Below, piece by piece: positions 51,061 to 51,120 of a stretch of DNA of 51,120 nucleotides. The DNA comes from Acidobacteriaceae bacterium. GTDB lineage: Bacteria > Acidobacteriota > Terriglobia > Terriglobales > Acidobacteriaceae. The DNA lies in the NCBI GenBank assembly GCA_025352065.1, contig JANXUC010000171.1:1-51120 (forward strand), given 5' to 3'. How positions within the stretch are numbered: the first letter of the stretch is position 1; every line of letters begins with the position of its first letter. The translations under genes were made by a program, and so were the position numbers. The notes below the pieces were generated by a model. It did not search any database, had not been told where the DNA came from, and saw only the letters and a list, made by a program, of their open reading frames with translations.

Positions 51061-51120
51061 GGGCACGGTCGTATCCCCACAGCAGAAGAATCGGGAAAAT
51101 CGCCATCAGGTTCAGCTTGG
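51020..51120 (-). CDS. Partial membrane protein, C-terminal end
   Basis: An open frame enters from the right edge and ends with TGA at 51022-51020. The 32 visible residues include a membrane segment (LMAIFPILLLWGYDRALKIW) and a short tail, so this is probably the end of a polytopic membrane protein. It overlaps the 3' end of the previous gene by 41 bp. Too short to name. Confidence 0.5.
   Translation of the reverse strand, partial: KLNLMAIFPILLLWGYDRALKIWTAQAALRPA

Noticed and set aside
1-51120. tRNA, rRNA, CRISPR array, insertion sequence, prophage or attachment site
   Set aside because: None seen by eye; the repeats present are short dispersed palindromes without spacer periodicity or transposase genes.

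Overview
The window looks like a chromosomal piece of a soil-type Acidobacteriota genome, class Terriglobia (Koribacter-like). This is inferred from gene content and style, not from a marker gene: secreted carboxypeptidase-regulatory-domain proteins, a YncE/phosphoesterase fusion, a GH63 glucosidase, standalone SIS proteins, moderately high GC, and short palindromic repeats scattered between genes. No rRNA, tRNA, CRISPR array, transposase or phage gene was seen.

Layout. 1-984 (-): remains of two genes fused by an apparent deletion, a CPBP membrane protease with a nonsense codon and a headless serine hydrolase. 1158-6348 (-): an assimilatory sulfur operon, sulfite reductase > precorrin-2 dehydrogenase > uroporphyrinogen methyltransferase (siroheme supply) > APS reductase (cysH) > LysR regulator, with ATGA overlaps joining the middle genes. 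In front of it lies the most striking signal of the window: a TTGACA-N17-TAGTAT promoter firing almost directly onto the ATG of a 16-codon leader ORF (MTLTRDHVKMLCCCCA, four consecutive Cys codons), then a hairpin, a candidate antiterminator and an intrinsic terminator before sir. This looks like a cysteine-sensing transcription attenuator. 6590-8409 (-): a decayed acyltransferase/GNAT gene. 8410-9056: no intact gene, but a compact structured RNA candidate with a strong minus-strand terminator.

9057-14711 (+): a membrane HD-GYP/GAF/GGDEF cyclic-di-GMP enzyme, an unannotated 52-aa ORF and PEP carboxylase. 14890-16026 (-): GlmS-like SIS protein. 16245-25100 (+): two secreted regulatory-domain proteins, type II NADH dehydrogenase, then a TPR/NfeD/slipin/SPOR envelope cassette. 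25173-29929: a divergent pair, a large hybrid histidine kinase with a receiver lacking its phospho-acceptor and an RpfG-type HD-GYP response regulator. 30034-33421 (+): secreted hypothetical and GH63 glucosidase.

33450-47727 is a phosphate and polyphosphate island: pstC-pstA-pstB-phoU followed by a secreted phosphoesterase (-), ppx (+), hypothetical-ppk-sixA (-), and pstS followed by a porin (-). Pho-box-like 11-bp direct repeats precede both pstS and pstC. Together these genes would take phosphate across both membranes, store it as polyphosphate and release it again. The right end (47770-51120) carries a secreted TPR-like protein and membrane proteins of glycosyltransferase-87/GT-C type.

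At least three kinds of intergenic palindromic repeat recur; one composite copy has become part of a coding sequence at 17901-18014.
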